From contig NZ_FOSC01000012.1 of NCBI RefSeq assembly GCF_900114155.1, forward strand, positions 96,286-160,285: DNA of 64,000 bases, in the 5' to 3' direction. The DNA is from Marinobacter persicus (lineage in GTDB: Bacteria > Pseudomonadota > Gammaproteobacteria > Pseudomonadales > Oleiphilaceae). This document shows positions 16,411 through 27,210 of this stretch, in pieces (position 1 is the first letter of the stretch; every line of letters begins with the position of its first letter). Position numbers and translations under genes: made by a program. Under the pieces are notes generated by a model. The model made no database searches. It saw only the letters and a program-made list of their open reading frames with translations, and had not been told where the DNA came from.

Positions 16411-16832
16411 ACGATAGCCGCCGCATTCTCGCCTTTGATTTCGGTACCCGCCGTATCGGCGTGGCCACCGGTCAGCAGATGCTGGGTACCGGTCAGCCCC
16501 TGGCCATGATCCCGGCCCGGGATGGCATTCCCGACTGGCAGGTGATTGAGCAACTGCTGGCCGAATGGCAGCCGGATATTGTGCTGGTGGGCCTGCCGCT
16601 GAACATGGATGATACCGAGAATGACATGTGCGCCCGTGCCCGCAAGTTCGGCAAACGGCTGCATGGCCGTTATCATGTGCCGGTGGAAATGGTGGACGAA
16701 CGGCTCACCAGCTTTGAAGCCAAGGGCGAGGTGATGGCCGCCGGTGGCAGCCGGGATTTTGGCCGTCATGGCGTGGATGACCGCGCCGCGGTGTTGATAC
16801 TGGAAACCTGGTGCCGGGAACAGGCCGGCTGA
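16407..16832 (+). CDS. ruvX: YqgF/RuvX, Holliday-junction resolvase-like nuclease
   Basis: RNase H-fold protein of 141 residues. The family is implicated in processing the 5' end of pre-16S rRNA and was first proposed as a Holliday-junction resolvase. The first acidic strand is ILAFDFGTRRIGVATG, the middle has VLVGLPLNMDD, and the C-terminal Asp lies in HGVDDRAAVLILE. It overlaps the tonB-like gene by ATGA and runs 20 bases into pyrR, consistent with one operon. Confidence 0.93.
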   Translation: MNDSRRILAFDFGTRRIGVATGQQMLGTGQPLAMIPARDGIPDWQVIEQLLAEWQPDIVLVGLPLNMDDTENDMCARARKFGKRLHGRYHVPVEMVDERLTSFEAKGEVMAAGGSRDFGRHGVDDRAAVLILETWCREQAG

Positions 16833-16852
16833 TCCGATATAAAGAGGCTCGA

Positions 16853-17365
16853 ATGACCGCATTGTTTGATATCGACCAGTTGCTCAATGAAATGGAAACC
16901 GGCCTGCGCCGGGTCCTGGAGCAGCGCGGTGTGACCGACCCGGCCCTGATAGGTATCCGCACCGGCGGTGTCTGGCTGGCGGATGTGCTGGGCAAACGTC
17001 TGGGCATCGAGCAGCCGTTTGGTGAGCTGGATATTTCTTTCTACCGGGACGACTTCAGCCGCATAGGCCTGAACCCGAAGGTGAAACCCTCGAGCCTGCC
17101 GTTCGACACCGAAGGCCGGGACATACTGTTGATTGATGACGTGATCATGAGTGGGCGTACCATTCGCGCCGCCATGAACGAGATTTTCGATTACGGCCGG
17201 CCGGCGAGTATTACCCTGGCCACGCTGGTGGACCTGGGGGCCCGGGAATTGCCGGTTCAGCCGGATGTGGTCGGCCAGGTGCTGGAGCTCGGCGCCCACC
17301 AGCGTGTGAAGCTGCGGGGCCCGGAGCCCCTGCGTATTGAGCTTCAGGAATCCGGACAGCAATAA
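16853..17365 (+). CDS. pyrR: PyrR, pyrimidine regulatory protein / uracil phosphoribosyltransferase
   Basis: Phosphoribosyltransferase-fold protein of 170 residues. The PRPP-binding loop DILLIDDVIMSGRTIRAAM is intact. In Gram-positives PyrR regulates pyr attenuation; in Pseudomonas relatives it heads the pyrR-pyrB-pyrC' operon. I chose the ATG giving MTALFDIDQLLNEME, which has an AAAGAGG ribosome site. An upstream in-frame ATG would overlap ruvX and add residues with no family match. No attenuator hairpin is obvious between it and pyrB. Confidence 0.92.
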   Translation: MTALFDIDQLLNEMETGLRRVLEQRGVTDPALIGIRTGGVWLADVLGKRLGIEQPFGELDISFYRDDFSRIGLNPKVKPSSLPFDTEGRDILLIDDVIMSGRTIRAAMNEIFDYGRPASITLATLVDLGARELPVQPDVVGQVLELGAHQRVKLRGPEPLRIELQESGQQ

Positions 17366-17389
17366 CTCCAACACAGAAGCAGGCGTGAC

Positions 17390-18412
17390 ATGACCGCAAC
17401 AGATCCCTCCCCGAATCACCTGCAGCTGACCCGGGATGGTCAGTTGCGCCACTTTTTGACCCTCGACGGCCTTAGCCGGGAACTGCTCACCGACATACTC
17501 GACACCGCCGATTCGTTTATCGAGGTGGGCACCCGCAGCATCAAAAAAGTGCCGCTGTTACGGGGCCGTACGGTGGTGAACCTGTTTTTCGAGCCCAGCA
17601 CCCGCACCCGCAGCACCTTTGAGCTGGCCGCCAAGCGGCTATCGGCGGATGTGCTCAACCTGGACATTTCCACCTCCGCCACCTCGAAGGGTGAATCCCT
17701 TTCCGACACCCTGCTGAACCTGGAGGCCATGGCCAGCGATATGTTCGTGGTGCGTCATTCCCAAAGCGGGGCGCCACACTTCATTGCCAGCAGCGTGACC
17801 CCGGGCGTGGCCATCATCAACGCCGGCGACGGCCGCCACTCCCACCCGACCCAGGCGATGCTCGACATGCTGACCATCCGCCAGAACAAAGGTGGATTTG
17901 AAGGGCTGAAAGTGGCGATTGTCGGCGATGTGCTGCACTCACGGGTTGCCCGTTCACAAATTCGTGCACTGAACGAGCTGGGCGTGGACGAAGTGCGCAT
18001 TATCGCCCCGGGCACCTTGCTGCCACGGGATGTGGAAGATCTGGGCTGCACCGTGGAATACGATATGAAGCGGGGTATGAAAGACCTGGATGTGGTGATC
18101 ATGCTGCGCCTTCAGAACGAGCGCATGGAAGGCGCCCTGCTACCCAGCGAGCGGGAGTTCTTCCGCCTTTACGGTCTGACCGAGGACAAGCTCGCCCTGG
18201 CCAAGCCCGATTGCATTGTCATGCATCCGGGGCCGATCAACCGGGGCGTGGAAATCGAATCGTCGGTGGCCGATGGCCCGCAATCGGTGATTCTGAGCCA
18301 GGTCACCAACGGTATCGCCATTCGCATGGCGGTCATGTCCATGGCCATGGGGGGGCAAATGGCCGAACGTCAGTACAGGCAGACACACACCAACCAGGAG
18401 GCCCGGGCATGA
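17390..18412 (+). CDS. pyrB: Aspartate carbamoyltransferase catalytic chain
   Basis: Transfers the carbamoyl group to aspartate, the committed step of UMP synthesis. In 340 residues it keeps the carbamoyl-phosphate loop [19 protein letters not shown], the lysine-containing [12 protein letters not shown] loop, HPTQAMLDM and [13 protein letters not shown]. It is longer than the E. coli chain by about 30 N-terminal residues, as in the Pseudomonas class-A enzymes that form dodecamers with PyrC'. Its stop overlaps the start of that gene (ATGA), which supports a stoichiometric complex. Confidence 0.96.
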   Translation: MTATDPSPNHLQLTRDGQLRHFLTLDGLSRELLTDILDTADSFIEVGTRSIKKVPLLRGRTVVNLFFEPSTRTRSTFELAAKRLSADVLNLDISTSATSKGESLSDTLLNLEAMASDMFVVRHSQSGAPHFIASSVTPGVAIINAGDGRHSHPTQAMLDMLTIRQNKGGFEGLKVAIVGDVLHSRVARSQIRALNELGVDEVRIIAPGTLLPRDVEDLGCTVEYDMKRGMKDLDVVIMLRLQNERMEGALLPSEREFFRLYGLTEDKLALAKPDCIVMHPGPINRGVEIESSVADGPQSVILSQVTNGIAIRMAVMSMAMGGQMAERQYRQTHTNQEARA

Positions 18413-19698
18413 GTGGCGTGAACAGCAACAGCCGGCTTGTGATTACCGGCGGTACCCTGTTTGATGGCGAAAAGGAACGGGACAATCCGGGGCTGCTGAT
18501 TGCCGACGGCAAGGTGGCGGGGCTGGGTGCCCGGGTCCGGGAAAGTCATGCCGCACAGACCTTTGATGCCACCGGCTGTGTGATATCGGCCGGCTTTATT
18601 GATTTGTGCTGTAACCTGCGCGAGCCCGGGAATGGCCAGAAGGGCAACATCGCCAGCGAGACCCGTGCGGCCGCCCATGGCGGTTTCACCACGGTGTGTG
18701 CGTCACCGGAAACTTCGCCCATCAATGACTCCGGTGCCGTTACCCACCTGATTCAGGAGCGGGCTGCATCCAGTGGTGCCGTGCGCGTGGTGCCGGTGGG
18801 TGCGGTGACCCGTGGGCTGAAAGGAGAACTGCTCAGCGATATGGCCGGGCTGAAATCCGCTGGTTGCCGGTTACTGGGTAATGGCTCGCGCAGCGTGGGT
18901 AATGCCCGCATCCTTCGCCGTTGCATGGCCTACGCCGAAACCTTCGGCCTGACCCTGATGTTCAGCCCGGAAAACCAGGCCCTGGCTGCTGATGGTTATG
19001 CTCACGATGGCCAGGTGACCACCCGTCTGGGCCTGCTGGGAATTCCGGAAGTGGCGGAAACCGCCGCCGTTGCCGAGATGCTGCTGCTGGCTGAGGAAAC
19101 GGGGGTGCGTTTGCACCTGAGCCAGCTGTCCTGCGCCCGCAGTGTCGATATGCTGGCCGAAGCCCGTCAGCGTGGCATTCCGGTGACTGCAGATGTGGCC
19201 ATGCACCAACTGGCGTTCACGGAAGAATCGCTGGCCAGCTTTGACAGCCGGTTCCACGTGCGCCCGCCGCTGCGCTCGGAAGTGGACCGCCAGGCACTGA
19301 TCAAAGGCGTGGAGTCCGGGGTGATTGACGCCATTGTCAGCCAGCACCTGCCCCACGATACCGCTGCCAAACAGGCACCGTTGCCGGCCACCGAGCCGGG
19401 ACTGTCGAGTATCGAGAGTGTGCTGTCACTGGGCCTGGAGCTGGTTGAGCGGGGCGAGTTGTCCCGCAGCCGTCTGCTGCAGGCATTGACCACGGGTCCG
19501 GGAGCTATTGCCGGGCAATCGGCGCGGCTGGACGAAGGGGCCGAGGCGGATCTCTGTGTGTTTGACCCAGCGCAACACTGGCAGCCCTCTGTCAGCGCTT
19601 TGGTATCGGTTGGCAAGCACGCGCCGGTGCTGGACCGGTCCCTGCCCGGTCGGATGCGGCTAACGCTGGTGGCGGGTCAGGTGGCCTGGCGCGAATAA
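18409..19698 (+). CDS. pyrC': Non-catalytic dihydroorotase homologue PyrC'
   Basis: Amidohydrolase-fold protein of 429 residues that has lost its active site. The zinc motif HxHLR of active dihydroorotases is replaced by CCNLREPG (in [13 protein letters not shown]), and the catalytic Asp of the TDHAPH motif is replaced in SQHLPHD. Pseudomonas carries the same kind of dead copy, required to assemble aspartate carbamoyltransferase. The four-base overlap with pyrB fits that role. A working pyrC must lie elsewhere in the genome. Confidence 0.9.
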   Translation: MSGVNSNSRLVITGGTLFDGEKERDNPGLLIADGKVAGLGARVRESHAAQTFDATGCVISAGFIDLCCNLREPGNGQKGNIASETRAAAHGGFTTVCASPETSPINDSGAVTHLIQERAASSGAVRVVPVGAVTRGLKGELLSDMAGLKSAGCRLLGNGSRSVGNARILRRCMAYAETFGLTLMFSPENQALAADGYAHDGQVTTRLGLLGIPEVAETAAVAEMLLLAEETGVRLHLSQLSCARSVDMLAEARQRGIPVTADVAMHQLAFTEESLASFDSRFHVRPPLRSEVDRQALIKGVESGVIDAIVSQHLPHDTAAKQAPLPATEPGLSSIESVLSLGLELVERGELSRSRLLQALTTGPGAIAGQSARLDEGAEADLCVFDPAQHWQPSVSALVSVGKHAPVLDRSLPGRMRLTLVAGQVAWRE

Positions 19699-19720
19699 GC
19701 GGAACTGATCTGTCCGCAAA

Positions 19721-19748
19721 AAGAAGGCCCGCAAATGCGGGCCTTCTT
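19721..19748. terminator. Bidirectional rho-independent terminator between pyrC' and hupB
   Basis: Perfect 12-bp stem AAGAAGGCCCGC / GCGGGCCTTCTT with an AAAT loop, A-rich on the left and T-rich on the right. It sits between the convergent pyrC' and hupB genes and can serve both. Confidence 0.92.
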
Positions 19749-19752
19749 GGTT

Positions 19753-20025
19753 TCAGCTGATGGCGTTTTTCAGGCCTTTGCCGGCCTTGAAGCCGACGGT
19801 TTTGCTGGCGGGAATCTGAATTTCCTGGCCGGTTTGCGGATTGCGGCCGGTACGGGCCTCTCGCTTGCGGATATTGAAGGTGCCGAAGCCAATCAGGGTG
19901 ACGTCTTCGCCACGGGCCGCTGCGGCAGATACCTGGTCGGTGAAGGCGTTGATCACTTCGCCGGCCTTGTCTTTGGTCAGACCGGTTTGCTCGGCAATGG
20001 CGGCAGCCAGTTCGGGTTTGCGCAT
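19753..20025 (-). CDS. hupB: HU-type nucleoid protein (beta-like)
   Basis: DNA-bending histone-like protein of 90 residues. It begins MRKPELAAAIAEQTGLTKDK after an ACAGGAGAG ribosome site and has the HU signature GFGTFNIRKREARTGRNPQT, whose arm inserts into the DNA minor groove. A larger open frame extends upstream, but only this ATG gives the HU N-terminus. Single gene between two terminators. Confidence 0.95.
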   Translation of the reverse strand: MRKPELAAAIAEQTGLTKDKAGEVINAFTDQVSAAAARGEDVTLIGFGTFNIRKREARTGRNPQTGQEIQIPASKTVGFKAGKGLKNAIS

Positions 20026-20137
20026 GGAACTCTCCTGTGTGCGTCCTGTTGTTATCGTTTTTGATGCATCGGTCGCTGACGTTGGTGGCCAGCAACGGAG
20101 CCTAGTTTTAGCGCCCGAGCGCCGGATATGCAAACAA

Positions 20138-20171
20138 AAAAAGCGCCGTGCGTTGCCGCAGGGCGCTTTTT
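20138..20171 (-). terminator. Rho-independent terminator of pckA
   Basis: Ten-bp stem AAAAAGCGCC / GGCGCTTTTT with a 14-base loop, 20 bases beyond the pckA stop; the minus-strand transcript continues with T-rich bases. Confidence 0.88.
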
Positions 20172-20190
20172 GTTGACTGTGCACCGGTTC

Positions 20191-21726
20191 TCAGTCGAGC
20201 TTCGGGCCAGCCTCGACGATGGCATCGGCCACGTCGAACTTCTTGAAGTTTTCCACGAACTGACTGATCAGCTCTTCCGCCTTGGCGTCGTAGTATTCCG
20301 GGCTGGTCCAGGTGTTGCGCGGGTTCAGCAGCTCGGTGTCCACGCCCGGCACGTGCTTGGGTACGTCCAGGTTCAGGGCGTCCAGGTGCTCGGTTTCCAC
20401 GTCGTCCAGATCACCGTTCTGAATGGCGGCAATGATGGCGCGGGTGGTCGGGATGCTGAAACGTTTGCCTTCGCCGTAAGGGCCGCCGGTCCAGCCGGTG
20501 TTGACCAGGAAAACCTTGCTGTTGAACTCGTCCACGCGCTTCATCAGCAGTTCGGCATAAACGCCGGCCGGGCGCGGGAAGAACGGTGCACCGAAGCAGG
20601 TGGAGAAGGTGGACTTCAGCTTGGAAGAAGAACCCATCTCGGTGGAGCCGACCAGCGCGGTGTAGCCGCTCAGGAAGTGGTAGGCGGCGGCTTCACGGCT
20701 CAGGACAGAGACCGGAGGCAGTACGCCGGTCATGTCGCAGGTCAGGAAGATGATGTGCGACGGCTCGCCGGCGCGGTTTTCCTCAACACGCTTCTCGACA
20801 TGCTCCAGCGGGTAAGCGCAACGGGAGTTTTCAGTCAGTGAGGTGTCGGTGTAGTCCGGCACGCGGGTGTCCGGGTCGATCACCACGTTTTCCACGATGG
20901 CGCCGAAGCGGATGGCGTCCCAGATGATCGGCTCATTCTTGCGGCTCAGGTCGATGCACTTGGCGTAGCAGCCGCCTTCGATGTTGAACACGGTGCCCGG
21001 GCCCCAGCCGTGCTCGTCATCACCGATCAGGTAACGGTGAGGGTCGGCCGACAGGGTGGTCTTGCCGGTGCCGGACAGGCCGAAGAACAGGCAGGTCTCG
21101 CCGGTTTCGCTGACGTTGGCCGAGCAGTGCATCGGCAGTACGTCTTTTTCCGGCAGCAGGAAGTTCTGAACCGAGAACATCGCCTTTTTCATTTCGCCGG
21201 CGTAATGCATACCAGCCAGCAGAACCTTGCGCTTGGCAAAGTTGATCATCACCGTGCCGTTCGAGTTGGTGCCGTCCCGATCGGGTACGCACTCGAAGTT
21301 GGCGGCATTGAGAATCTGCCATTCCTGCTTGTCAGAGGGGTTGTAGGTTTCCGGGCGGATAAACAGGTTCTGGCCGAACAGGTTCTGCCAGGCGGTCTCG
21401 GTGGTCATTTTCACCGGCAGGTAGTGTTCGGGGTCGGAACCGACGTGGACGTGAGAAACAAAAGAATCCTGTTCAGCAATGTAGGCCTCAACCCGGTCCC
21501 AGAGTGCATCGAACTTGTCGGCGTCAAACGGGCGGTTGATCGGGCCCCAGTGAATATCGTCAACGGTGCTGGGTTCTTCAACGATATAGCGGTCCATGGG
21601 GGACCGGCCGGTGCGTTCGCCGGTAGTGACTACCAGGGAACCGTTGGAAGCCAGTTGGCCTTCATTTCGTGCCAGAGCCTGCTCGACCAGTTGTGCTGTA
21701 CTCAGATCAGTATAAGTGTTGCTCAC
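20191..21726 (-). CDS. pckA: Phosphoenolpyruvate carboxykinase (ATP)
   Basis: Converts oxaloacetate plus ATP to phosphoenolpyruvate, the first committed step of gluconeogenesis. The 511 residues show the ATP-type kinase loop [19 protein letters not shown], the oxaloacetate-site [17 protein letters not shown] and [18 protein letters not shown]. Translation starts at a GTG (MSNTYTDL) behind a GAGG site. A minus-strand -10 (CATAAT, preceded by TG) is at 21766-21771. It is the usual size for the family and stands as a single-gene unit. Confidence 0.97.
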   Translation of the reverse strand: MSNTYTDLSTAQLVEQALARNEGQLASNGSLVVTTGERTGRSPMDRYIVEEPSTVDDIHWGPINRPFDADKFDALWDRVEAYIAEQDSFVSHVHVGSDPEHYLPVKMTTETAWQNLFGQNLFIRPETYNPSDKQEWQILNAANFECVPDRDGTNSNGTVMINFAKRKVLLAGMHYAGEMKKAMFSVQNFLLPEKDVLPMHCSANVSETGETCLFFGLSGTGKTTLSADPHRYLIGDDEHGWGPGTVFNIEGGCYAKCIDLSRKNEPIIWDAIRFGAIVENVVIDPDTRVPDYTDTSLTENSRCAYPLEHVEKRVEENRAGEPSHIIFLTCDMTGVLPPVSVLSREAAAYHFLSGYTALVGSTEMGSSSKLKSTFSTCFGAPFFPRPAGVYAELLMKRVDEFNSKVFLVNTGWTGGPYGEGKRFSIPTTRAIIAAIQNGDLDDVETEHLDALNLDVPKHVPGVDTELLNPRNTWTSPEYYDAKAEELISQFVENFKKFDVADAIVEAGPKLD

Positions 21727-21765
21727 TTCGACCTCGCCCTCGGGATGTCTTGATTCAGGCGCGCT

Positions 21766-21771
21766 ATTATG
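21766..21771 (-). promoter_or_regulatory. Probable pckA promoter (-10)
   Basis: Minus strand reads TGG-CATAAT, an extended -10, 40 bases upstream of the GTG start. The -35 is weak (TTACTA at the right distance). Confidence 0.45.
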
Positions 21772-21798
21772 CCAGAAGCGCGGGTGAATAGTAAAAAG

Positions 21799-22656
21799 TC
21801 AGTGTAACGTATGTCCGGTGAAAAGATGATCAATGTCATTTCTATCGAACTGATAGTTTGCATGGCAGAACTGGCAGTCCATGGTGATGCTGCCCTGTTC
21901 ATCGAGAATGCTGTAACACTCGTCCCGCCCGACGGATTCCAGTGCCGCAAGGGTCCGTTCCCGTGAACAGCTGCAATGGAAGGCCACCGGCTCCGGCTCG
22001 AACAGGCGCACGGTTTCTTCGTGGAACAGACGGTGCAGCAGGGTTTCACTGTCCAGCTGCAACAGCTCATCGGCCTGAACGGTGGACGCCAGGTGCTCTA
22101 CCCGGTTCCACAGCTCGTCATCCTCTTCGGTGTGGCCCGGCAGGCGTTGCAACAGCAAACCGGCCGCGCCTTCGTCATTGGCGAACAGGAATAATCGCGT
22201 GGCGATTTGCTCCGAACGTTCGAAATATTCTTCAAGGCAGCCGGCCAGGGTGTCGGCCTCGCGGGGCACAACGCCCTGGTAGCGGTGGCCCTGCTCCGGC
22301 GTGATGGTAATGGCCATGCGGCTCTGACCCAGCAATTCGTGCAGGTTCTTGTCACCACTGATGGCCTGTTCCTCGAAACGGGCAATGCCGCGAATGTGGC
22401 GGTTGTGGGTGCATTCGGTCATCAGGGTGGTCAGTGGGCCCTCGCCGGCGGCCTGCAGTGATAGGGAGCCGTGAAATTTCAGGGTGCTGCTGAGTAACAC
22501 GCTGGCGGCCAGGGATTCGCCCAGCAACTGGCGGACCGACTCCGGGTAGGGCGCCTGGCCAATGATGGTCTGGTAGCTCTCGCCCAGTTGCACCCAGGCA
22601 CCCCGAACCTGGCTGTCTTCGAAGATAAAACGCTGGAACTGATCTCGGGATGCCAT
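21799..22656 (-). CDS. hslO: Hsp33 redox-regulated chaperone
   Basis: Holdase chaperone switched on by oxidation plus unfolding. The C-terminal zinc switch is complete, with CSCSRE (CxC) and CQFCH (CxxC). In 285 residues the N-terminal chaperone domain holds GEGPLTTLMTECTHNRHIRG. I chose the ATG giving MASRDQFQRF because of its GGAGAT ribosome site; an upstream ATG would overlap hslR. It follows hslR by 13 bases, an old pairing also seen in E. coli (yrfG-hslR-hslO). Confidence 0.95.
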   Translation of the reverse strand: MASRDQFQRFIFEDSQVRGAWVQLGESYQTIIGQAPYPESVRQLLGESLAASVLLSSTLKFHGSLSLQAAGEGPLTTLMTECTHNRHIRGIARFEEQAISGDKNLHELLGQSRMAITITPEQGHRYQGVVPREADTLAGCLEEYFERSEQIATRLFLFANDEGAAGLLLQRLPGHTEEDDELWNRVEHLASTVQADELLQLDSETLLHRLFHEETVRLFEPEPVAFHCSCSRERTLAALESVGRDECYSILDEQGSITMDCQFCHANYQFDRNDIDHLFTGHTLH

Positions 22657-22669
22657 GGTATCTCCTGTT

Positions 22670-23074
22670 CTAAAGGCCATTCTGTTCACGGAACCGCCGG
22701 ATATCCCGGCGGGCTTTCTTGGTGGGACGGCGGGCCGGCGGCAGTTGGGCGGCCTGCATGGTTTTGCGTTGCCAGGCCAGCTCTTCGCGGCGTTTTACGC
22801 TGTCTTCGGTTTCGTGATAAAGCGTCTGGGCTTCCGGGGCGCTCCGGCGTTTGTCGCTCAGAGCGTCCACGATCACAATTTTTTCCTGCCAACCCAGCCG
22901 CAAGGTGACTTTGGCACCAACCTCGACGATCTTGCCGGGTTTGCTGCGCTGGCCGTTGTAGTGCACCTTCCCGCCCTCAATGGCCTCTTTTGCCAGGGAC
23001 CGGGTTTTATAGAAGCGCGCGGCCCACAGCCACTTGTCCAGGCGGATTTTTGTGTCGTCGCTGGTGCTTGCCAT
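22670..23074 (-). CDS. hslR: Hsp15, S4-domain heat-shock ribosome-associated protein
   Basis: S4 RNA-binding protein of 134 residues. Hsp15 binds 50S subunits that still hold a nascent chain after abortive translation. The S4 motif is RLDKWLWAARFYKTRSLAKE with IEGGKVHYNG, followed by a basic tail (ARRPTKKARRDIRRFR). It lies between the nucleotidase gene and hslO with gaps of 6 and 13 bases, so the three are one operon. Confidence 0.94.
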   Translation of the reverse strand: MASTSDDTKIRLDKWLWAARFYKTRSLAKEAIEGGKVHYNGQRSKPGKIVEVGAKVTLRLGWQEKIVIVDALSDKRRSAPEAQTLYHETEDSVKRREELAWQRKTMQAAQLPPARRPTKKARRDIRRFREQNGL

Positions 23075-23080
23075 AATGCC

Positions 23081-23776
23081 TTAAACCCGTGTGCTGCCCT
23101 TTGCCGGTGCCAGGCACCGCAGGGCCGGCAGAATTTCGTCGAAATGGTGAATGCCCGGGATCTCTGCGTGGGGCTCCCGGGCGGGTTGCCGGCTGTCTGG
23201 AGCCAGAACCGCCAGGCACTGGCGGATGCCGGCATCCCGGGCGCTTTCAAGCACCGGAAAGCTGTCGTCCACCATCAGGGTGCGGTCGTGCCGGTAACGG
23301 GTGCGGGTCGCCAGGGCCTGCCAGAATTCGCGGTCTTCCTTGGGTTTGTCCAGGTCGTGGCTGGAAACAATGTCGTCCACGTGCCGGTCCAGCCCTGTGC
23401 GCTGGAGTTTCAGGGCCAGAGGGTCGGGGTGGCAGTTGGTGACGATGACCGATTTCAGGCCGCCCTTGCGCAGTGACTGCAGGAATTCGGGAACGTGAGG
23501 CCGGTAGCCAATCCGGTCACCCACCTCAGCCTTGAGGCGTGTAATGTCCAGCGATAGCCGATCACTCCAGTAGTCAGTGCAATACCAGTTGAGCGAGCCC
23601 CGTTCAGCCATGATCATCGGAATCAGGGTGTCTTTGGCCTGTTGCGGGTGCAGGTCGTGGTGTTCGGCGTAGCGTTTGGGCAGATGTTCGAGCCAGAAGT
23701 GGTTGTCGAAATGCAGATCCAGCAAGGTGCCGTCCATGTCGAGGAACACGGTATCCAGCGTTGACCAGTCAACCAT
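23081..23776 (-). CDS. yrfG: GMP/IMP 5'-nucleotidase (YrfG family, HAD)
   Basis: HAD-superfamily phosphatase of 231 residues. Motif I is FLDMDGTLLDLHFDN, motif II has IVTNCHPD and motif III/IV is LMVDDSFPVLESA. The E. coli counterpart hydrolyses GMP and IMP and sits in the same yrfG-hslR-hslO order, which supports the call. Its start codon lies 8 bases after the end of a terminator-like hairpin, and no strong ribosome site is visible apart from bases in that hairpin. Confidence 0.9.
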   Translation of the reverse strand: MVDWSTLDTVFLDMDGTLLDLHFDNHFWLEHLPKRYAEHHDLHPQQAKDTLIPMIMAERGSLNWYCTDYWSDRLSLDITRLKAEVGDRIGYRPHVPEFLQSLRKGGLKSVIVTNCHPDPLALKLQRTGLDRHVDDIVSSHDLDKPKEDREFWQALATRTRYRHDRTLMVDDSFPVLESARDAGIRQCLAVLAPDSRQPAREPHAEIPGIHHFDEILPALRCLAPAKGSTRV

Positions 23777-23784
23777 AACGAAAA

Positions 23785-23813
23785 GCAGCCTGAAAGAATT
23801 TGCTTCAGGCTGC
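23785..23813 (-). terminator. Terminator-like hairpin between the small exported-protein gene and yrfG
   Basis: Ten-bp stem GCAGCCTGAA / TTCAGGCTGC with a 9-base loop, followed on the minus strand by TTTT and then, 4 bases later, the yrfG ATG. A possible minus-strand -10 (TATTAT) lies upstream near 23832-23837. It can end the upstream gene, or act as a leader attenuator for yrfG-hslR-hslO. Confidence 0.75.
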
Positions 23814-23866
23814 CTCAGATTGTCGCTACAGGCAAGACGGGATAATACGGACCCGCCAGTGCCGGT

Positions 23867-24199
23867 TCAGTCCTGACTCTGTTCCACCGGTGGCGCTTTA
23901 CGGCCGGAACGGGTGCAACCAAGGCAGCGCACGAACGTGGCCTTGGCGGGCTCGCCGACCAGTACCCGGCCGGCCTCCTTGGCATTGCCGCCAAGTGCGG
24001 CGAACGGCACCGACACCACGTAAACCGCGCTACCAACAATGGTGGTAGCCAGCAGGACCGGGCGCAGCAACAGGGCGTCGGTGGTCATCGCCAGGGCCGA
24101 TGGGCTTTCATCGACGGCCTGGGCGTGGCTGGCGGAGGAAAAGGCCAGCAGGCAGGCAGCAACGGTGGCGATCAGAATGTGGGAAATCTTGCGGGTCAT
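23867..24199 (-). CDS. Small exported/membrane protein of unknown function
   Basis: 110-residue protein starting MTRKISHILIATVAACLLA after an AGGAGAG site. It has a signal peptide that appears to end at SHAQA, then a second hydrophobic stretch (LLATTIVGSAVYVVSVPFAAL) and a polar tail with a Cys pair (CLGC). I recall similar short proteins in Pseudomonas relatives, but no function. It has its own downstream hairpin, so it is probably monocistronic. Confidence 0.75.
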   Translation of the reverse strand: MTRKISHILIATVAACLLAFSSASHAQAVDESPSALAMTTDALLLRPVLLATTIVGSAVYVVSVPFAALGGNAKEAGRVLVGEPAKATFVRCLGCTRSGRKAPPVEQSQD

Positions 24200-24297
24200 G
24201 TTCAGTCTCTCCTTGTCCTGCATTAACTATGAATCATATTGTCTCAATTTCAAACGGTTTTTCGTCTGACCGGCGTCACGGTTCCGGCGAAAACCCG

Positions 24298-25110
24298 TCA
24301 GCGCTGGCAGCCCGGGCAATACACACTGCTGCGGTTGTTCATGCGAATTTCCATCAACGCCCTGCCACACTCCGGGCAGCCCTGTCCGCCGCGACCGTAC
24401 ACCAGCAGCGATTGGGCGAAATAGCCGGGCTTGCCATCGCTGTTGACGAAATCCCGGAGAGTGGTGCCCCCCATAAGAATGGCGGCGGAAAGGGTCTCCC
24501 GGATGGCTTCCGCCAGCTTGTGGTAGCGGTCCAGGCTGATGCGCCCGGCTTTTCGCTTGGGGTGGATGCCGGCTTTGAACAGCGCCTCGTTGGCGTAGAT
24601 GTTGCCCACACCCACCACTACATGATTGTCCATGATGAAGTTTTTTACCGGCGTTTGCTTGCCCCGCGACAATCGGTACAGCCAGGCGCCATTAAATGCC
24701 TCTGAGAGCGGTTCCGGCCCCAGGTCCCTGAGCAGCGGATGGTCGGCGGGGTTGTCGGACCACAGCCAGCAGCCAAAGCGACGGGGATCGTTGAAGCGCA
24801 GCAACCGGCCATTGGCCAGGGTCAGTTCCACATGATCGTGTTTCAGTGCCGGGCTCTGGTCAGTGATGACTCGCATACTGCCGGACATGCCCAGATGCAC
24901 GATGACGGTGCCGGCATCCAGGTTCAGCAGCAGGTATTTGGCGCGCCGGTCAACGGTGCGGATGACCTGGCCCTGCAACTGGCTGGCAAGGGTGTCCGGT
25001 ACCGGCCAGCGCAGGCGTGAGTCGCGCACGGTGACGCCGGTCACAGTCTGGCCTTCGCAGTGAGGGGCTATGCCCTGGCGGGTGGTTTCGACTTCGGGAA
25101 GTTCGGGCAC
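24298..25110 (-). CDS. mutM: Formamidopyrimidine-DNA glycosylase (Fpg/MutM)
   Basis: Base-excision repair enzyme that removes 8-oxoguanine and opened purines, with AP-lyase activity. In 270 residues it starts [14 protein letters not shown], where Pro2 is the catalytic nucleophile and Glu3 is essential. The helix-two-turn-helix has [14 protein letters not shown], and the C-terminal zinc finger has [11 protein letters not shown] with YCPGCQR. It lies 27 bases after rsmD in the same direction. Confidence 0.96.
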   Translation of the reverse strand: MPELPEVETTRQGIAPHCEGQTVTGVTVRDSRLRWPVPDTLASQLQGQVIRTVDRRAKYLLLNLDAGTVIVHLGMSGSMRVITDQSPALKHDHVELTLANGRLLRFNDPRRFGCWLWSDNPADHPLLRDLGPEPLSEAFNGAWLYRLSRGKQTPVKNFIMDNHVVVGVGNIYANEALFKAGIHPKRKAGRISLDRYHKLAEAIRETLSAAILMGGTTLRDFVNSDGKPGYFAQSLLVYGRGGQGCPECGRALMEIRMNNRSSVYCPGCQR

Positions 25111-25137
25111 TGGGCCTCCGGGATTGTCTTTGCTCGG

Positions 25138-25785
25138 TTACTGGGCGGCAGCTTCGTCCGGAATCCTGCGGAACAGGTTGTAGGTGACCTGACCTGCCGA
25201 TTTCTGCCGGTGTAGTTGCCAGCCCGGTGGCGCGGCCAGGCCCGCCAGTTCGCTTTCATGTTCGACATACACCCAGCCACCGGGTTTCAGCCACTGCTGT
25301 TGTTCGATCAGTGGCAGTAACGTTTCCAGCCAACCCTGCCGGAACGGCGGGTCCATGAAAATGATGTCAAACGGTTCCATCTGCCGGCTTGCCAGAAACC
25401 GGTGCACGTCCTGGCAAAGCACCTGGCCGTCGGTGCAGTCCAGCAGCCGAAGGTTTTCCTGCAGCGCCCGGGCCAGGGACTGGGTATGATCCACCAGGGT
25501 GGCGTGGGCGGCACCCCGGGACAGGGCCTCCAGGCCCAGGGCGCCGGAGCCGGCAAACAGGTCCAGGCAGCGGGCAGCGGGCAGGTGCATGGCCAGCCAG
25601 TTGAACAGGGTCTCCCGGGTTCGCGCCGGGCTTGGGCGCACGCCACCGGTCGCCGGAAAGCGCAGCTTCCGGCTGCGCCAGTCACCGCCAATAATACGCA
25701 ACTCGCCAGAGGTTGGACTGTTGTTGTTCGATGACCGGGATTTTGCCGGGTGGGGCGCCCGCCCGGGTGGTTTGCGTCGAGCCAT
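25138..25785 (-). CDS. rsmD: 16S rRNA (guanine966-N2)-methyltransferase RsmD
   Basis: SAM-dependent methyltransferase of 215 residues, with the SAM site LDLFAGSGALGLEALSRGA and catalytic DIIFMDPPF. It is expected to methylate G966 of 16S rRNA. I chose the ATG giving MARRKPPGRAPHPAKS, a basic N-terminus that fits; the next upstream ATG adds 22 unrelated residues. It is divergent from ftsY, an arrangement common in gammaproteobacteria. Confidence 0.93.
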   Translation of the reverse strand: MARRKPPGRAPHPAKSRSSNNNSPTSGELRIIGGDWRSRKLRFPATGGVRPSPARTRETLFNWLAMHLPAARCLDLFAGSGALGLEALSRGAAHATLVDHTQSLARALQENLRLLDCTDGQVLCQDVHRFLASRQMEPFDIIFMDPPFRQGWLETLLPLIEQQQWLKPGGWVYVEHESELAGLAAPPGWQLHRQKSAGQVTYNLFRRIPDEAAAQ

Positions 25786-25899
25786 GGTGAGGTCCGTGTC
25801 TGGTTTGAAAAAACGGTGTAATAGTACCGGAAAGCATTTGTCCGGCGCCAAGTTAAGCGGTTGGTCCCTGTTTCATTGTCAGCAGCAAACGGATCAGTC

Positions 25900-25908
25900 T
25901 GCTAGAAT
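25900..25908 (+). promoter_or_regulatory. Probable ftsY promoter (extended -10)
   Basis: TGC-TAGAAT, an extended -10 matching five of six consensus bases, 45 bases upstream of the ftsY ATG. A TTGTCA upstream is spaced 21 bases away, too far for an ideal -35. Confidence 0.5.
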
Positions 25909-25952
25909 ACCGGGCTTATTTGCCCGCCCATTCTAAGACAAACGGTAAGACT

Positions 25953-27188
<1,236 letters not shown>

Positions 27189-27210
27189 ACCGGTTTAACG
27201 GAAGCCGTCC

